Positions 44,688 through 56,817 of a DNA stretch of 64,000 bases are shown one piece after another; within the stretch, counting starts at the first letter, position 1, and each line of letters starts with the position of its first letter. Both the position numbers and the translations under genes were made by a program. The notes beneath the pieces are model-generated. The model made no database searches. It had not been told where the DNA came from and saw nothing but the letters and a program-made list of their open reading frames with translations. Origin of the DNA: Neoscytalidium dimidiatum (lineage: Eukaryota > Ascomycota > Dothideomycetes > Botryosphaeriales > Botryosphaeriaceae). The stretch covers positions 310,001-374,000 of the forward strand of contig CM074697.1 in assembly GCA_037367355.1 (NCBI GenBank), read 5' to 3'.

Positions 44688-47600
44688 ATGCGCTCACCAC
44701 TCTGGGCCGCCCCGGTGCTCGCCGCCGCCGCTGCCCTCTCTTCCGTCGCAGCTGCTCAGAGGACCTTCGCAAACTACACCAGCAACGATATGTTGCAAGA
44801 TCCCTTCTCCGCCTACGACGACCGCCCCGACGGCTGCCCCCCGTGCTTCAACTGCAACCTCGAGCAATTCCCGTGCCACCAATTCGCTTCCTGCAGCAAG
44901 GCCAACGGTCGCTGCGTCTGCCCAGCCGGCTTTGGCGGCAACGACTGCTCTGATCCCGTCTGCGGCTCGCTGGCTGATGGCCGCGACAGAGCACCACGCG
45001 AGGGCGCACGATGCGACTGCAAAGAGGGCTGGGAGGGCATCAATTGCAATGTTTGCGCTACCAACCAGGCTTGCAACGCCCTGATGCCTGAGGGTGTCGA
45101 TGGCGTCTGCTACCGCGAAGGCCTCGTCGTCAAGGAGAACTACCAGATGTGCGACATAACGAATCGCAAGATCCTGGATCAACTGAAGGATCAGAAGCCC
45201 CAAGCTACCTTTTCCTGCAACGCCGAGACCGAAGAGTGTAACTTCCAATGTATGTTCCCCCACTTTTAAGTTTGAGCACCGCTAACATTTCCAAGTCTGG
45301 GTTGACCAGAAGGAGTCCTTCTACTGCTCTCTCGATACCTGCGGCTTTACCGTCGATCAACAGTCCAACCGTAATACCACCAAATACCGCTGCGAGAATG
45401 TCAAGTGCGCGTGTATACCTGGGCGTATGCTGTGCGGAGAGGAAGGCTCGATTGACATTGGCGAGTTCTTGGATGAGTCCATCAAAGGCCCGGCCACGTT
45501 CAAGACCATTTCGACCGACGGTGGTAGCAGCGAGGATGGTAGCACTTTCTCCGAGCCGGCTATGAACGATCTGATCGCAAGCGTTTTCGGCGATGAGAGT
45601 ATCACCCTGCGCTGCCACTCTGGTGAATGTTTGCACGAGACGGAGGTCCCCGGTTATGAGCGGCCTGTCAAGACAATCAACACTCCATTGATTGCGGGAG
45701 TTATCGCTGGATGCGCGTTGTTCCTCGTGGCAGTTATCCTTCTCGTGTGGTATCTGTCAAGAAGGAGCGCTGCGCGCGGTTGGGGCCCAATTCATCTCAC
45801 CGATGATGAGGATGACGAGGCCGCCAAGCTCATTGCGGACCACAAGCCGGCTGCCCTCCACTTCGAGAATGTGTCATATCAGCTCAACGGAAAGCAAATC
45901 TTGACTAACATCCAAGGTGCCGTTCGCCCTGGAGAGCTCATGGCTATCATGGGAGCCTCTGGCGCAGGAAAGACCACTTTCTTGGATATCTTGGCCAGGA
46001 AAAACAAGCGCGGAAACGTCTACGGCGATATCTATGTGAACGGGGAGAAGATCCCCAACGAGGACTTCAGAAGTGTTATCGGATTTGTTGACCAGGAAGA
46101 TGCACTACTCCCCACTCTGACGGTTCACGAGACCATCATGGACTCTGCTCTCCTCCGCCTGCCGAAAGAAATGAGCCGCGCCGCAAAGGAACAACGAGTT
46201 GAGGATGTTGAAAAGCAGCTGGGCATCTATCAAATTCGCCACCAGATCATCGGCTCCGAAGAGGGCAACGGCCGCGGCATTTCCGGTGGTGAGAAGCGGA
46301 GAGTCGGAATTGCTTGTGAATTGGTTACTAGCCCCAGCATTTTGTTCCTGGATGAGCCCACTAGCGGCCTGGATGCTTACAACGCCTTCAACGTTGTGGA
46401 GTGCTTGGTCAACTTGGTCAAGACTTACAACAGGACAGTTGTTTTCACTATCCATCAGCCGAGATCCAACATTGTCGCTCTGTTCGATCAGCTGATCCTG
46501 CTTGCCAAGGGAAGGACTGTCTATTCGGGACCCTTTGCCGACTGCCAAGCGTACTTTGACAAGGTTGGATATCCCTGCCCACCTGGATTCAATATTGCCG
46601 ACTTCCTTGTCGATCTCACGATGCATGCTTCCACCCCTCGGATTCCGATTGATGAGGACAGCTCGCTTTTTGCCCCTCGCGATGATATCCCCACTAGGGC
46701 AAGCAGCGCAATTGGTGTTAAGTCGATCCCGAGCATTTCCAATGTTAGCATGGATCAGGAACGTCTTGACACCCCTAGCGATTCCGCGAGTGCCCGGCCG
46801 AAGAACAAGAGAAGGACTTCAATTAGACAACAACAAGAGCGCCAGCTCTTTACTCGCAAGAAGAGTGGCTACGAGCAGCCAACCACACCCAAGACCGATG
46901 ATGAGTCCCTCCCGGAAACCGAGAGGGATAATATTCGCCTTCAGCGTCAGCAAGGGGTCCCGCCGCCACAGATTTTGGAGGATGCTGACCAGATTCTTCC
47001 CGCAGCGGAGGGGAGCACCGGCACCGATCTTGATACCTTGGTCGCCAGCTACTCTCGTTCGGATGTTGCCGAAGCTCTCCATGAGGATATTTACGCAACC
47101 ATCATGAGCTCTCACTCTGCTAACGGTCACAACGATTCCGGTGCGCCCAACGGAAATGGCTACAAGGTGAAGGGCTTCCGTAAGGTTGGTGTTTTTAGCC
47201 AGTTCATCATCCTGTCCAAGCGTACCTGGCGCAACCTTTACCGCAACCCGCTGCTCATGCTTACGCATTATGCAATTGCCATTTTACTTGCTGTCCTCAT
47301 CGGCTACCTCTTCTACGGCCTCACCGACGACATTAAAGGGTTCCAGAATCGGTTGGGTCTATTCTTCTTCTTGCTCGCCCTATTTGGTTTCAGCACTCTC
47401 ACGTCGCTCACTGTCTTTGCTCCGGAGCGCCTGATCTTCATGCGTGAACGTGCCAAGGGCTACTACAAGCCTATCGCCTATTTTGCCGCAAAGGTCCTCT
47501 TCGACATCATTCCACTTCGCCTGATTCCGCCGATCATCATGGGCGCTATTGTCTACCCCATGACCGGCCTCATTCCCGCTGCAGCTGAATTCTGGAAGTT

Positions 47601-48082
47601 TATGCTTTTCTTGACTCTTTTCAACTTGGCAGCGGCCAACATCTGTCTGTTCATCGGTGTGGTGGTGAAGAACCAGGGCGTCGCCAATCTCATCGCAACA
47701 TTGGTCATGCTTTTCTCGCTACTCTTCGGTGGCTTCCTCCTCAACCACGAGACCATCCCCAAGTCAGCTCTGTGGTTGCAGTCGGTAAGCTTGTCAAAAT
47801 CTTACTCCGTCTCATCCTCGTCGCAAACGACTGACGTTTTCATAGCTCTCTATCTTCCACTACGGCTTCGAAGGCCTCATCGTCAATGAGGTGAAGTATC
47901 TGTCTCTCGTAGACCACAAGTACGGTCTCGATATCGAGGTCCCTGGCTCCGCCATCCTGAGCAGTTTCGGCTTCAACGTGCTCGCTCTGTGGCAGGATGC
48001 CATCGGCCTCGCCGTGTTCTGCGGCGTCTTTGTCGTCCTTGCCTATGCCAGCATGCATCTCCTGCTCGTTGAGAGGAGGTGA
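44688..48082 (+). CDS. ADP1: ABCG-family transporter, Adp1-like, with EGF-type ectodomain
   Basis: Exons 44688-45249, 45296-47784, 47846-48082 give 1095 residues. A signal peptide ([17 protein letters not shown]) leads into a luminal Cys-rich region with EGF-like pattern ([19 protein letters not shown]). A transmembrane helix lies at about 319-343 ([20 protein letters not shown]). The nucleotide-binding domain has Walker [13 protein letters not shown] (about 405), signature [12 protein letters not shown] (about 517) and Walker [13 protein letters not shown] (about 537). After a long disordered linker an ABC2 membrane domain fills the C-terminus (about 822-1095). This unusual layout is that of yeast Adp1, a poorly understood half transporter. 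Substrate unknown. Confidence 0.93.
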
Positions 48083-49070
48083 AATGGGATTATATTTTCA
48101 TATCTAGGCTCGAGGGGGATTTTATTGTATTTATTCATTGTAAGGGTGTGAGTGTGATGGAGAGGATTGATCCGCGCGCAGGGCGTGATGGTTTTATTTA
48201 GAGATATGTGGAGCAGCCTCAGCATCAGCCAGCGATACTCTGTGGTGAGTGTGTGTACGGACTGTGCGCAGTGTATAGATGATAGATGGGACTGGGTTGG
48301 CTTATGGCGGGATATGTTTTGTGGATATACAAGCTTGGTGGAGCTTAAAGAGGAAGGAAGGGACGACCACGAAGCCGCGGATGGGGCGGGTAAGTGCATT
48401 AACACACGGGCGTTTTTTCTTTTCCCTTTTTTTTTCTTTCCGTTTTGTCTATGGAGTACCGCATCTTGTTGGTCAATCACTTCGCATCGTTCGTTTAGAT
48501 TCCTCACCACCGAATTGGTTTCTCCGAATGCTTTATGGAAGTTGCTTCGTGATACTTTAGGCGGTCGGTAGCTCGGACTGCTTAATGCATGAAGTACAAG
48601 TGGCTGTCCCGATTGGGCAGACGAAACGGTGGCACCGGGGGGAAAAAAAAGAAAAAGCAAGTGCTGAGACTCTGAAAGAAGAATGGTCTGAAACAGGTTA
48701 TTTGAACGTCCATAGGCAGTATACCCCAACCCTCAGGGCCAATGGACTAGCCCGCGTACAGCCAAGTTTCGGCAGGCGGCATGCAATGGTTCCATGGTTG
48801 ACAGCAGCACCAGTTCGTCGGCACTTCCGGCTGGGACATGCTTTCAAGCCGGGGCGGGACGGCGGCTGGCGCGCATGATGCGCAGGCTTTCCTTCATCCG
48901 GACGGGAGAGAAAGTGAGAGAAGCACCGAGGGGACCAATCAAAAGCAGGCATCCGCCATTTTCATTTTTCGGCTACAGCATTGACAGAGCGCTTTGATTG
49001 GCGAATTGACGCTTTTTTTGTTCCATTTTGGCCGCCGGTTGAGCTTCCGTCTTCGTCACGCTTCATCGAC

Positions 49071-49071
49071 C

Positions 49072-49110
<39 letters not shown>

Positions 49111-49116
49111 CACACA
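49071..49116. repeat. AC dinucleotide microsatellite
   Basis: Alternating CA/AC over 46 bases with two CGC interruptions. Intergenic. Confidence 0.9.
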
Positions 49117-49924
49117 ACACCGGGAAGGGCAGTTGGATCGCGGTTCCCGTCATGCGCGGGGGCTAATCGTTTGTAGCAGAAAGGAACCTTTTTTTCTTCT
49201 TGTAAGTTATTTCCACCTCCCCGGCTAGGGTGTGCATGTGGAGGAGATGGTCATCTTGACCGGGGCCTTTCTCCGCGCGGAAACGGGTCATTTATGGTCC
49301 CTTTTCTTTTCCCCGCCCTCTGGTTGCTTTTTAAATTTTCCATGCGGGAGATGGGGAGGGGGGAAGGAGGAAAGGTGCGGTGCGGTCCGAACGGAGATGC
49401 CGCCAGGGACTTTACTGGATGAAGGGACGTTCGTCTGTGAGCAGTGCGGCGCAGAGAGGAACGGGGCGCTGAGGGATCGGAGTGGCGGTGGTTGAGCTCA
49501 TATGAGGCATGTGATGAGGCCGAGGAGGCGTTCCTGCAATATACGTAAAGGGAGGGTGCGGAGGGTACGTGACGGCGCATTGATCGCTGCCGGACGGTAG
49601 GGCTGGGGGGGTGTGCGGTTTGGACTGGACCGGACCGTTTGGTTTGATGGGATCGCGATGCGGCCCACCGACAGTGCAATCGGAGAGACAGCGAGAGAGA
49701 GAGAGAGACGGACGGGGCGGGCTCGATCGGGAAAGGGCTGGGTGCGTGCCGACACGAAATTGTATTGCATTGAGCTTCGTGCCGGACTTTGGGGACACGG
49801 TGGCTTTTTTTTTTTTCTCTTTTGGTTTATTGGGTGGGCGCGTTTATTATTTTCGTCTGTTTTTGTTTGGGGTCAGCCGCGACGCATCAGAGTCGAGACG
49901 CGTCTTGGACAAACGCGCGCTGGG

Positions 49925-49962
49925 CAGCAGTGGTAGCAGCAGTGGTAGCAGCAGCAGCAGCC
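49925..49962. repeat. CAG / GGTAG trinucleotide-type repeat
   Basis: Repeated AGCAGTGGT and AGC units over about 38 bases. Intergenic; responsible for poly-Ser/Ala open frames. Confidence 0.7.
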
Positions 49963-50603
49963 GCACGCGCGCGAGAGGGGCCGCAGGACGATGCGGGCTT
50001 CGATGGTCGCATGAGGTGAGATGGGCGCGGGCAATGCGGCCCACAGTTCGTCATTGGGCCCGCCATGTCGGGCTGGAGCCAGGTGGTTGGCAGGGCGCTG
50101 GGGCATTCGGCACCAGCGGCGGTCGATGATGGGCGTAATTTCAGCGTCAATTGATGGGCGAGGAGAGGCCGGCGTCGTCATAGGGGGTCGTGGACGGGCG
50201 AGCGACCCTGAAATTAGGCTGGCCGCTTGGCAGCTCGCGGCGGCTTTTGGGAACGACATCGCCAGGCTCGCCGCCGCTGCGCTCACCCATCACCCTCCCT
50301 TCTCTCTTGACGCGCAGCCGCAGCGCTGGTGACGTGCCCTGCAGGGTAACACGAATCTGTCGCGCATTGTGAGTGCACATCCCCGCCCCGCTACCCGCCC
50401 TTGGCCGTCGCAGGCAAAGCGCCGCCTGAAACGCGAGTTTCATCGGCGCTCGGTCACAAACGGTGCCCACTGCGGTCATGGTCCTTGTCTGCCCTACAAC
50501 CTTGGCCACCGCCCCAAGCCCCAAGCCTGCTTTACTATGTCCACTTCGTCCTCAAGTCCACCCAGAAACACCCACTGATTCACTCCCTTCCCCATCCGCA
50601 GCC

Positions 50604-52673
50604 ATGACATCGCAACTGCCCGGCGGCGGCGGCGTGAGATCCCTCCGTGCTATGTTTGAGAGCTCCCATCCCGAGCGCTCTGCCTCCCCTGAGCTTCGTG
50701 GCCGTTCGCCCACCCCCGGCTCGCCTTCCGTCCGCAGCAGCGAGTCCAATTCGCGCCCGACCTCCAAGGTGCGCGCCAGCTTCATCTCCGTCGGTCCCTT
50801 CGACATCCCGACCAGCATGCCCGAGAACGGCGTCGAGGGTCCTGCCGTCGACAGCCCCGCCGTCGAGAGCCCGGCCGCAGCCAGCCCGCAGGCCATCAAT
50901 CCCATCAGCGACGCTCCCGAAGGCGCCGGCAGCACTGCCGCCCAGCGCCGCGGCAGCATGAGCCTGGATCCCCACCGCGATTCCGACGTCTTGGAGGAGG
51001 TCAGGAAGACCGTGTCGGGTGAGGTCGAGAACCGCCGCGCCAGCGTCGACGTCCAGGAGACCGTGCCCGAGCAGGCCGTCCTGACCGGTCCTACCAACAC
51101 GCCTTTCCCCGAGATTAAGGAGAACGAGGCGATGGGTGCCTTCATCAACAACGAGGGGAACAGGCTCTCGGACCCCAAGAAGTCCAGCGAGCCGGGCCCG
51201 AAGGAGGAAGCCACGCGGGAGAACGTGACGAAGGCCGTTGAGGAAGCGGCGGAAGGCTTGAAGCGCGTCGAGATTGCCGCCGAGGAGAAGAAGAAGGAAT
51301 CGGAATCCGCCCACAAGTCGTCGTCGGCCGCCTCTGACGCCACCGCCGCTGCTCCCGCTCCCGCTCCCGCTCCGCTCGTCGATCTCGCGGAGGACTCCGC
51401 TGCGCCTGTCCAGGAACCCACTACGACTCAGCCGGACAAGAAGACTGATGTGGAGGAGGAACGCGCTATCATGAAGCCCTCGGATCCCAAGGACGAGAAT
51501 GCCGTTTCCAAGGGTGATGCTCTGCCTCCTCCCACCGAGATCCTGAAGCCTCTTGGTGTTGAGAAACCTGCGGAGGAAGCCCCGGCGCCTGTCGCCGACG
51601 AGACGGACAATGGGAAGGTTGAATCTCAGGTCGAGGAGAAGGCCAATGCTGCGCCAGAGCCTGTCCCAGAGCCCGAGTCTCCCGAGAAGCAGCCCGAGCC
51701 CGCGCACGCTGAAGAGGCGAAGCCCTCTGGAGCCAAGTCCCCGGTTCCTCCTCAGACGCCGACCTCGCCCATCGCTTCGCCAAAGTCTACGACCTCGAAA
51801 ACCTCCTCCGCTCAGGCTCCTGCGAAGAGGGCCAGCAGGACTTCCCTCAAGTCGGCGACTTCTTCTTCCGCGGCGAAGCCACGCGCATCGTCCAAGCCGG
51901 CGTCTGAGAAGAAGAAGGAGGCCACTCACACCACTCCCCCTTTTACGAAGCCCAGGCCAAAGTCGCCTACGCGCCCCGCCAAGCTCCCTTCTCACCTGAC
52001 GCAGCCCACTGCCGCGTTCGCCGCGAAGCGCGATGCCGAGAAGGCCGAAGAGAAGAAGCCTGCTGCCAGGCCCAAGACTACGACCCCGCGCGCTCCCGCT
52101 GTCGCCTCGAAGACCACTACCGCTGCCGCGAGCAAGACCGCTGCCGACGCTACGAAGAAGGCTGGCTCGCGCCCCTCCTTGCCCGCGCAAGGTGCCGCTA
52201 AGCGCCCCGAGTCCCGAACCTCCAGGCCGAGCGTGGGTGCTCGCGCTCCTGACGACAGTTTCCTCGCCCGCATGATGCGCCCGACCGCTGCCTCGGCGAG
52301 CAAGACCCACGAGAAGAAGGACGATGTCAAGTCGCCCCCGCGCCGCACCATCTCGGCGAAGACGAAGCAAACGAACGGCAGCAGCGTAGCCGCGAAGGCG
52401 AAGACAAAGGTTGCGGAGGGTATTGATAAGGCAAAGGAGAAGGTTTTGGACAAGGATACGTCGGAGAAGAAGGACGAGGATAGCTCGGCACCGAAGCTGG
52501 AGCCTGCTGCTCCCATCACCGAGAAGCCAGCAGAGGAGGACAAGGCGGCTGTTGAGCAGGATAATGAGGGCAAGAGCACGCCGCCACAGGGTGGTGCGGA
52601 GACTCCAGCGCAGCAGAGCGGGGAAACTATGACGCAGACGCCGGCGGGTATTGAGGGCGGTGTTATTCGGTAA
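50604..52673 (+). CDS. large disordered Ala/Pro/Lys-rich protein
   Basis: Single-exon frame of 689 residues from ATG 50604 (the frame is also open upstream to another ATG at 50478). The start MTSQLPGGGGVRSLRAMFES carries a short conserved-looking motif (VRxLRAMFE). The body is low complexity: Glu/Lys-rich, Ala/Pro-rich (APAPAPAPL), Ser/Thr-rich and many SPxx/RPxS motifs, with a basic middle (PAKRASRTSLKSATSSSAAK) and PTRPAKLPSHLTQPTAAFAA. No folded domain or membrane segment is visible. Such proteins in filamentous fungi are often labelled mucin-like or associated with cytoskeleton or septa; I cannot decide. Strong antisense frames are codon-bias shadows. Confidence 0.75.
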   Translation: MTSQLPGGGGVRSLRAMFESSHPERSASPELRGRSPTPGSPSVRSSESNSRPTSKVRASFISVGPFDIPTSMPENGVEGPAVDSPAVESPAAASPQAINPISDAPEGAGSTAAQRRGSMSLDPHRDSDVLEEVRKTVSGEVENRRASVDVQETVPEQAVLTGPTNTPFPEIKENEAMGAFINNEGNRLSDPKKSSEPGPKEEATRENVTKAVEEAAEGLKRVEIAAEEKKKESESAHKSSSAASDATAAAPAPAPAPLVDLAEDSAAPVQEPTTTQPDKKTDVEEERAIMKPSDPKDENAVSKGDALPPPTEILKPLGVEKPAEEAPAPVADETDNGKVESQVEEKANAAPEPVPEPESPEKQPEPAHAEEAKPSGAKSPVPPQTPTSPIASPKSTTSKTSSAQAPAKRASRTSLKSATSSSAAKPRASSKPASEKKKEATHTTPPFTKPRPKSPTRPAKLPSHLTQPTAAFAAKRDAEKAEEKKPAARPKTTTPRAPAVASKTTTAAASKTAADATKKAGSRPSLPAQGAAKRPESRTSRPSVGARAPDDSFLARMMRPTAASASKTHEKKDDVKSPPRRTISAKTKQTNGSSVAAKAKTKVAEGIDKAKEKVLDKDTSEKKDEDSSAPKLEPAAPITEKPAEEDKAAVEQDNEGKSTPPQGGAETPAQQSGETMTQTPAGIEGGVIR

Positions 52674-53465
52674 GATAGATGATTACACACACACACTATT
52701 CTTTCCACAAATGCACTAAAAAACGACTTTTAATTCTTTTTACTACAACACCCTACCGCGTCGTTTAATTATTTTAATGTTTCATGCAATTAAGCCTCAA
52801 GAATTTCGCCAGGTTGTAGTCCAACAGGTGCTGTCTCTCCGTCGTGTGATTCCGCCGCCGTCACCAGCACCCCGCAAATTCGCCAACCCTCCTACGTCGA
52901 TGCCGGCACGACGACGACGTCGCCCTCCGCAGCAGCCATCACCACCCGCCCTCTCCGCAGCTTCAGCACCAGCAGCAGCATGACCGCCTATTCCTCCGCG
53001 AGCACCTCCTTCACCTCCACCTCCACCGCCGCGACTTCAGTCTTCGGTACCCCCGCTCCTAACTACGCCGCCTGCCCGACCAGCAATGGCTCCCTGACGC
53101 CGTCAACGCCTTCCTCCTCCGCGGCTCCGTCCGTTTGCGGTGACATCAAGCCCCGCAAAGGACGCATTTCGAACTTGGTCGCTTTCTTCGAGAACAAATA
53201 ATATCCTTTGTCTCTTTCCCCGGCCCTCGTATTACTACTTTTAGTGCAGATTCGTTTGTTCTTTGCGAGCGAAAGAAAGGCACAAACGATACCCCCTTCC
53301 ACTTTTCCGATCTACTGTTCGGTCCTTTCAGAGGATGAGCTGCATAGCGTAGCGTTGCGTGCGTGAACTGGAGCTTGTTTGAGTAACCACCTCTTTCGCT
53401 GGTCGAAATGTGGTTTTTTGTGTGGTATATCCTTTTAGTTGCAGTTTTGAGTCATTTCTGCGCTG

Positions 53466-53498
<33 letters not shown>

Positions 53499-54553
53499 TT
53501 ACCTGGCGCGCCCTGGGACGATAGGAGTAGTCATGCAGGTATATACGACGAATGTTGCCTCCGTCGATGTTCGATGTTCGGGATGATTGAAGGAGGGATG
53601 AGGCGCCTGTTGTTTGTTAGCCTGATTTTGTCGTTGCTGAGCGTTTTTGTTGCGGTGTTTTGATTTGCGTTTGCTATTGCTCCGGTTCGTCCTTATTGTT
53701 ACTGCTATTTTGTGCTTGTATGTTTTTATGTACAAAGGTTAGGTAGATGCATTGGAATCCTTGTTCTTTGTTGATGATTTCTGTTTTGATCTCTTCCTGA
53801 TTTCTGTAGAGCATAGAGCGCGGTTCCAGCGGTGCACTGTTGTGTTTTTCTCTGTAGTCTATATATCGTACCTTCTTTCCCTTACCTCTAGCTCGGTCAT
53901 TTCGGCATTTTCTCTACTTGTCCTCGCATCTGCAAGGTTACAGGGCTGCATGCTGCATGCGTGTTGTCGAAGCTTCTGCTGCCCTTGCGTCCGTTCATCT
54001 TTTCCCCCGGCGCACCTGTCCGTTCCCGGCTCCAACTTCGAACATAGGTGGCTTTCGTGTCAGCGTCATCGTCATCGTCATCTGTCAGCATCGTCATTCT
54101 CAGCAAACCAGTGGTTTCATCGTGCCTTTTGCCGTTACTGCTGCTCGTAAGCGAGGTTGACGTGCCAGAGGAAGCAGATACTCAGTGCGGGGTTTCTTCT
54201 ACTGAGCGGTGGTTGGTCTGCGGTTAGCTTCTTATTCCCTTCTGTTTCTGGGTTTCTGAGCCATCGGTGGTTCAGCAATGGGATAATTGATATGGGCAAA
54301 CAGTCGTCTATGGCTGGGAGTGCGATTGGACTATGCCTATCTGCTGGACCGCTGGAGGCAGTCTTCGTCAATTTTCTTTTTTTCTTTTTCCTTTTTTTGC
54401 TCAAGTCCTCGTTTTCGGATCCAACCCCCCCTTCAACTTCGCCGTTCCTTTTCCCCCACCAAGTTCATAGGATCCCGACGCACACTCCAGCTTCGCAAAT
54501 CATTTCCCCGGAACGCCACGGGCTGCCACTCCCAACGGCGCCCCCGCCCTCTC
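52674..54553. other. intergenic, T-rich, with a possible small gene
   Basis: About 1.9 kb. It holds one short candidate frame (52980-53201) and a GT/T tract (53467-53500). The remainder is T-rich without support for a gene. Confidence 0.45.
52980..53201 (+). CDS. hypothetical small Ser/Thr-rich protein
   Basis: 73-codon frame ending KPRKGRISNLVAFFENK. The C-terminal motif (GRISNLVAFFE) resembles the VRSLRAMFE motif at the N-terminus of the preceding large protein. Its ATG overlaps the stop of a frame starting at 52777. It may be a small gene, a last exon, or chance. Confidence 0.3.
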   Translation: MTAYSSASTSFTSTSTAATSVFGTPAPNYAACPTSNGSLTPSTPSSSAAPSVCGDIKPRKGRISNLVAFFENK

Positions 54554-55368
54554 CTACACGACCTCCTCGCCCTCGCCGCCATCCAGGTCGAAGAACTCGG
54601 CGAACTCGTCCCTCTCGCCCTCATCCTCCACCTTCACCTTCTTCGCAAGCGGGCCGGCCGCTCCACCGCCGTCGTCCCCGTCGCCATCGCCACCACCGAG
54701 CTCCTCCTGAGCCTTGCCCTTGACCTTGCCAGCAGCAGCAGCAGCACCGCCGCGCTTCCTCTTAGGACCCTGCTGCTCCTCCTCGTCATCACCATCGTCG
54801 TCGCCGTTGTTGTTGCGGCTCTTGGCGCCGGCGGCAGCGGCCTTGGGCGTGCGCGGCTTCTTGCTCGGGGTGCCGGTAGGGGTGGTGGTGGTGGTGGTAG
54901 CGCCGTTGCCATTGGCGGTGGCGGTGCTGGGGCCGTTCTTGCGGATGCGCGCGATGCGCTGGCGGATGGCATTGCCGGTGGCGCCTGTTTGCGTTGGCGG
55001 GCACGCGGAGGTGCGGGTGTTTAGCTTGCTTCATGTTTATTTTTTTTTTTGGCACTGGTGTGTGGAGAACGTGGGAGGAGGAGGAGGAGGAGGAGGAGGA
55101 GGAGGAGGAGGAACAGGGAGGAGGGAGGAAAGGATGGAGTTGTTGTGATTTGGGTTGGTGAAGGGGGATCGAGGTCGGGCGGGCTTACCGGTGGCCATGA
55201 TGGCGGCGATCTTGTCGCAGTCGGTACGGCTGATTTGGACAACTTCGATTATGGCGGCGAGCATCTGGGGCGGGGGTTGAGGTCAGCAAGTGAGGGCGCG
55301 GCTGTGCTTGTTTTTGGGGGGTGGATGGGCGGGCGGGCAGGGCGGACCTTGGAGTCTTCGGAGGCCAT
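54554..55368 (-). CDS. paralogue A: small Myb/SANT-like nuclear protein
   Basis: Exons 55368-55348 (MASEDSK), 55264-55189 (76 nt) and 54984-54554 give 175 residues. Exon 2 encodes the first helices (MLAAIIEVVQISRTDCDKIA), and exon 3 starts with the third helix ATGNAIRQRIARIRK, matching the fungal Myb/SANT-like pattern LLLxIxE...IAxxMG...AIRxRIxxLR. Then follow a Thr-rich run, basic PSKKPRTPK and PKRKRGG (nuclear signals), a Gly/Asp-rich part, AKKVKVEDE and the acidic end EFAEFFDLDGG. First of a family of six on the same strand. Its exon 1 is the most diverged. The donor after exon 1 is weak (GTCCGC). A GGA microsatellite lies in intron 2. A chromatin or DNA-binding role is inferred. Confidence 0.82.
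55074..55112. repeat. GGA trinucleotide microsatellite
   Basis: About 12 GGA units inside intron 2 of paralogue A. Confidence 0.9.
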
Positions 55369-55783
55369 GGTGGCTGAGATGGGAAGAGAGAAGAGGGTTG
55401 GTTTGAAACTTGGAGGGGAGTGTGGCGAGTCGTTTCTTGATCACGATGATGATGTGGTGGATGAAGATTAGAGGAAAGACTGGGCTCAGATGAAGAGAGC
55501 ACATGAAGTCCTCTATCCTACGGCTAACCGCAGCGAGTACAAGCTATTCCAAGAAAGGTAATCAGATTACAGTGGCAATCACATCGGACACAGAAAATTG
55601 AGAACCAGCTAGGGTATCGATTTTGAGAGGTCAAGGTCTAGAGCCTCACCCCGCCGAAATATCTGAGAATATTGAAACCCCCTACTGCCACGATATTTAC
55701 CAGCTCTCTTCAATTTCCAAGAAGGCTTTCCTCTATCAATTTATAACCTTGATCCAGTTTTTGAGTATGGTATTCGCAGGCCC
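55369..55783. other. spacer between paralogues A and B
   Basis: 415 bases with no gene; promoter of A and 3' end of B. Confidence 0.5.
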
Positions 55784-56367
55784 CTACACCTGTTCTACGT
55801 CATTGTCGGCGAAGAAGCTCGCGCTATCGTGTAAGTCATTCTGGTCTTCATGCTTAATCTTCTTCGTAGGCGACTCTGGTTCTTTTTCATCATCGGTCTC
55901 CGGATCAGTGTAGTTGACAGCAAGGCGCTTGCGGGTTGAGCTGCGGGATTTCTTTGGCTCTCCATTGTCTTTGGTGTCGTCACTGTTGTCGTTGTTCTTG
56001 GGGGTACAAGCGGTCTTGGGAGCCTTCGGAGTTGCGGCTTTGCGGGAAGGTCCATTGCTGACATGTCCCTTATCCTTCTTGAGCTTGCGAAATCGGTGCT
56101 TGAGCGCCTCCGACGTGAAACCTGGGTGAGGTGTCTGTGTTAGTAGAAGTTGGGAGAGGATGGTGTTTAAAGGCTGGACCGTTCCCACCTTCGCCCATGC
56201 GCTCGGCCATCTCATCATACTGTGGACCGCTGATGGAAATGCCGCAGACTTCCATAGCGACCACGAAGAGCTTCGTAAGCAGTCAGTATGTGGCGTGCCT
56301 TGGCATCTTCGTCTGGGTGCAATCAGCTTACACGTGCGTCGACCTCGGGCGTCCAGGTTGTAGGCAT
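55784..56367 (-). CDS. paralogue B: small Myb/SANT-like nuclear protein
   Basis: Exons 56367-56332 (36 nt, MPTTWTPEVDAR), 56270-56189 (82 nt) and 56121-55784 give 151 residues. The domain reads W-x2-E-x2-AR, LFVVAMEVCGISISGPQYDE, MAERMGEG, then GFTSEALKHRFRKLKKDKG. The tail has basic PKKSRSSTRKR, the family motif ESPTKKIKHE and the end SASFFADNDVEQV. All junctions are GT-AG and in phase (0 then 1). Intact. The Myb-like helix pattern suggests DNA or histone-tail binding in the nucleus. Tandem neighbour of A and of the decayed copy C. Confidence 0.88.
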
Positions 56368-56817
56368 TGGGACGTGGGGGTTTTTCAAAAGCGTGTTGTA
56401 TAAATGGTGGTCGAAATGTGGAATGTGAGATGAGGAGCGGAAAGGATGTGCGATGGAGCTTGTCCACAGAGACAGATCGAGGTTTTATTAGCAGCTCGGG
56501 CAAACGAGGGAAAGAGCTGGCAAGGAAATTCAAAAGTGGAAGTATCGAACAGACGTCCGAAAAAACACCTGCCATCATAGGAGATTTTCAAATCAGGTTA
56601 TTGTGTAGTCCTTAGGCTTAGTAGTTACTTAAAGGGAGCTTATTGCCAGCTACTACAGGAACCATGCATCATATCCAATGATTCAATCAAAGTAATCTTT
56701 TGTCTTAGAGCATGTCTGCCTTTTCTGTAACCTTTTTAGACTACATATCCGTTCTCTATTGTCCCACAAATGATTAAAATTAGACAGCTCCGCTAAAGAA
56801 CTGATTTTCCTCCTGTA
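56368..56817. other. spacer between paralogues B and C
   Basis: 450 bases, no gene seen. Confidence 0.5.

Larger units (their letters stand above)
48083..50603. other. long intergenic region with simple repeats
   Basis: About 2.5 kb. No protein-coding gene supported. It contains an AC microsatellite (49071-49116), a GA tract near 49691-49710 and CAG-type repeats (49925-49962), which create spurious open frames on both strands. The last 300 bases form a CT/CCA-rich leader of the next gene. Confidence 0.5.

Noticed and set aside
49611..50332. Overlapping frames on both strands before the disordered protein
   Set aside because: Created by GA, CAG and GC-rich repeats; no consistent protein on either strand.
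50580..52370. Long antisense frame (596 codons) over the disordered protein
   Set aside because: Arg/Gly/Leu-rich translation that mirrors the GC-rich codon bias of the sense gene; no domain or start context.
53467..53500. GT/poly-T tract as a terminator or regulatory element
   Set aside because: Simple repeat with no other supporting feature.
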